A stretch of 7,191 nt of DNA, taken from contig JAENXH010000065.1 of NCBI GenBank assembly GCA_016649585.1, positions 1 to 7,191 of the forward strand. The letters run 5' to 3'. Position 1 is the first letter of the stretch. Each line of letters begins with the position of its first letter. This DNA is from Methanosarcinales archaeon (lineage in GTDB: Archaea > Halobacteriota > Syntropharchaeia > Alkanophagales > Methanospirareceae). The notes below the pieces were generated by a model. The model saw only the letters and a list, made by a program, of their open reading frames with translations. It was not told where the DNA came from and ran no database searches. This document shows positions 6,183 through 7,191 of the stretch, in pieces. The translations under genes were made by a program, and so were the position numbers.

Positions 6183-6226
6183 GTAGATGGCGCTTTGATA
6201 CAATAGTTATATAAAGCGGCATCTAC
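6183..6226. repeat. 14-bp imperfect inverted repeat overlapping the amrS promoter
   Basis: GTAGATGGCGCTTT at 6183-6196 is the reverse complement of AAAGCGGCATCTAC at 6213-6226 except for one position (G6190 against G6219), so 13 of 14 bases pair. The 16-base spacer carries most of the TATA box (6207-6215), whose last A residues are also the start of the right arm. The arrangement suits an operator for a dimeric repressor. It could instead be a small stem-loop or the remnant of a miniature mobile element. Confidence 0.7.
6207..6215 (+). promoter_or_regulatory. Strong TATA box, probable amrS promoter
   Basis: TTATATAAA is the best TATA-like match in the window. Transcription would start about 25 bases downstream, near 6237-6240, in the AT-rich stretch 6228-6247. 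That would give a leader of about 35 bases to the ATG at 6272, or about 60 bases to the TTG at 6299. Confidence 0.55.
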
Positions 6227-6271
6227 GATTTTTAAGTATAATAAAAAGGTGTGCGTTAACTGGATACCTGC

Positions 6272-7191
6272 ATGCTAAAGCGGAGGTTTGACGATAAATT
6301 GAAAGAAGCAATGTTCTACGAGAAACTGGAAGAGAGCACCGTTAGCTGTCTTCTCTGTCCGCATCAATGCAGAATAAACGAATCGAAGAGAGGGATATGC
6401 GGAGTTAGAGAGAACAAGAACGGAGTACTTTACAGCCTGGTCTACGGGAAGGTTGTGGCGCAATCAATTGACCCGATAGAGAAGAAACCGTTCTTCCATT
6501 TTTACCCCGGTTCAACGTCATATTCGATTGCGACCGTTGGCTGTAACTTCAGATGTAAGAACTGCCAGAACTTCGATATCTCCCAGATGCCTAAAGACAA
6601 GAAGGGACGGATAGTGGGCGAGGATACCTCTCCTCAGGAGATTGTTGCAGCCGCAAAGCACAATAGTTGTAGAAGTATCTCCTGTACGTACACGGAACCA
6701 ACTGTCTATTTCGAATATGCCTATGACGTTGCTAAACTGGCACATGAGGCAGGGATATACAACGTATTCGTCTCAAACGGCTATACTTCAGAGGGGGCTA
6801 TACGTGCCATTGCGCCTTATTTGGATGCGATAAATGTAGACCTGAAAGGACTATCTGATGAACTGTATCTAAAAAATTGCGGAGGGCACCTGCAACCTGT
6901 ACTCGATGCGATAAAGCTCTACAAGAGCCTTGGAGTTTGGGTTGAAGTAACGACTTTGGTTATACCAACATTGAACGATTCCGAGGAAGATTTCCGCGGA
7001 ATCGCTGAGTTCATCAAGAGTGTAGGCGTTGATATACCCTGGCATATCTCGCAGTTCTATCCCACATATAAACTCACCGATCTCCCACGGACACCTGTTA
7101 CAATCCTACATGAAGCACGGGACATCGGGCTGGAGGTAGGCTTGAGATACGTGTATGAGGGCAATGTTCCGGGCGCGGGAGGCGAGAATAC
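6272..7191 (+). CDS. amrS: AmmeMemoRadiSam system radical SAM enzyme (AmrS), 3' end beyond the window
   Basis: About 306 codons are visible, and the frame is still open at the window edge. The protein has the radical SAM cluster motif GCNFRCKNCQN (Cx3Cx2C; C91, C95, C98 counted from the ATG at 6272). Other family blocks are CTYTEPTVYFEYAYDVAKL, VFVSNGYTSEGAI, DAINVDLKGL, VEVTTLVIPTLNDSEEDF, WHISQFYPTYK and the GNVPGAGGEN end block. An N-terminal CLLCPHQC...GICGVREN segment (C26, C29, C33, C43) is characteristic of this family. These proteins were formerly labelled pyruvate formate-lyase activating enzymes; they co-occur with AMMECR1 and Memo proteins and their substrate is unknown. By analogy some 30-40 residues are missing. 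The start is uncertain: ATG 6272 is the first in-frame ATG after a TAA at 6257, but a GGAGGT at 6282-6287 favours TTG 6299, giving MKEAMFYEKLEE, a typical family start. ATG 6311 is a third choice. AMMECR1 and Memo genes are not in the window. Confidence 0.9.
   Translation, partial: MLKRRFDDKLKEAMFYEKLEESTVSCLLCPHQCRINESKRGICGVRENKNGVLYSLVYGKVVAQSIDPIEKKPFFHFYPGSTSYSIATVGCNFRCKNCQNFDISQMPKDKKGRIVGEDTSPQEIVAAAKHNSCRSISCTYTEPTVYFEYAYDVAKLAHEAGIYNVFVSNGYTSEGAIRAIAPYLDAINVDLKGLSDELYLKNCGGHLQPVLDAIKLYKSLGVWVEVTTLVIPTLNDSEEDFRGIAEFIKSVGVDIPWHISQFYPTYKLTDLPRTPVTILHEARDIGLEVGLRYVYEGNVPGAGGEN
6282..6287 (+). promoter_or_regulatory. Shine-Dalgarno sequence inside the annotated amrS start region
   Basis: GGAGGT lies ten bases after the ATG at 6272 and eleven bases before an in-frame TTG at 6299. 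It cannot serve the ATG at 6272 and is too far (23 bases) from the ATG at 6311. It therefore argues for TTG 6299 as the true start, although an 11-base spacing is on the long side and the match may be chance. Confidence 0.4.

Noticed and set aside
6016..6222. Minus-strand 68-codon reading frame between cca and amrS
   Set aside because: It overlaps the cca 3' end, has no recognisable domain or ribosome binding site, and begins inside the inverted repeat; probably chance.

Overview
The window looks like part of an archaeal, probably euryarchaeal, chromosome. It carries A-type (not F-type) ATP synthase A and B subunits, an archaeal class I CCA-adding enzyme and an AmmeMemoRadiSam-type radical SAM protein. 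TATA-like boxes sit about 25-30 bases before several genes. A methanogen/ANME-type lineage would fit (C-terminal surface-anchor signal, beta-helix surface protein, HicBA module, AT-leaning intergenic DNA), but that placement is inference and cannot be proven from this window.

Layout. (a) 1-1259, accessory zone: three copies of a short direct repeat (1-77) that resemble the end of an IS21-type insertion element; the 3' remnant of a surface-anchored protein gene (90-314); a gene for a secreted beta-helix protein that is far too short (387-779); and a hicB-hicA toxin-antitoxin pair with an 8-base overlap (836-1259). (b) 1366-4543, minus strand: atpB and atpA, separated by one base and each with a good Shine-Dalgarno sequence. 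They are transcribed toward the accessory zone, and no atpD or other ATP synthase genes are next to them. (c) 4544-4664: a divergent promoter region. (d) 4665-6041, plus strand: cca. (e) 6042-6271: an intergenic region with a 14-bp imperfect inverted repeat overlapping a strong TATA box. (f) 6272 to the window end: amrS, missing its C-terminus.

How the parts relate. atpA and atpB encode the catalytic and non-catalytic subunits of the A1 hexamer and form one transcription unit. cca (tRNA 3' end maturation) and amrS (radical SAM enzyme of unknown substrate) are independent housekeeping or conserved genes. The left 1.26 kb has the look of a decayed, mobile-element-influenced insertion next to the 3' end of the ATP synthase pair. 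The most interesting points are the unusual P-loop (GGFGTGKT) and Walker B (TAIQAD) of AtpA, the isolation of the atpAB pair, and the inverted repeat built over the amrS TATA box. I saw no CRISPR array, tRNA, rRNA or clearly new multi-gene system.
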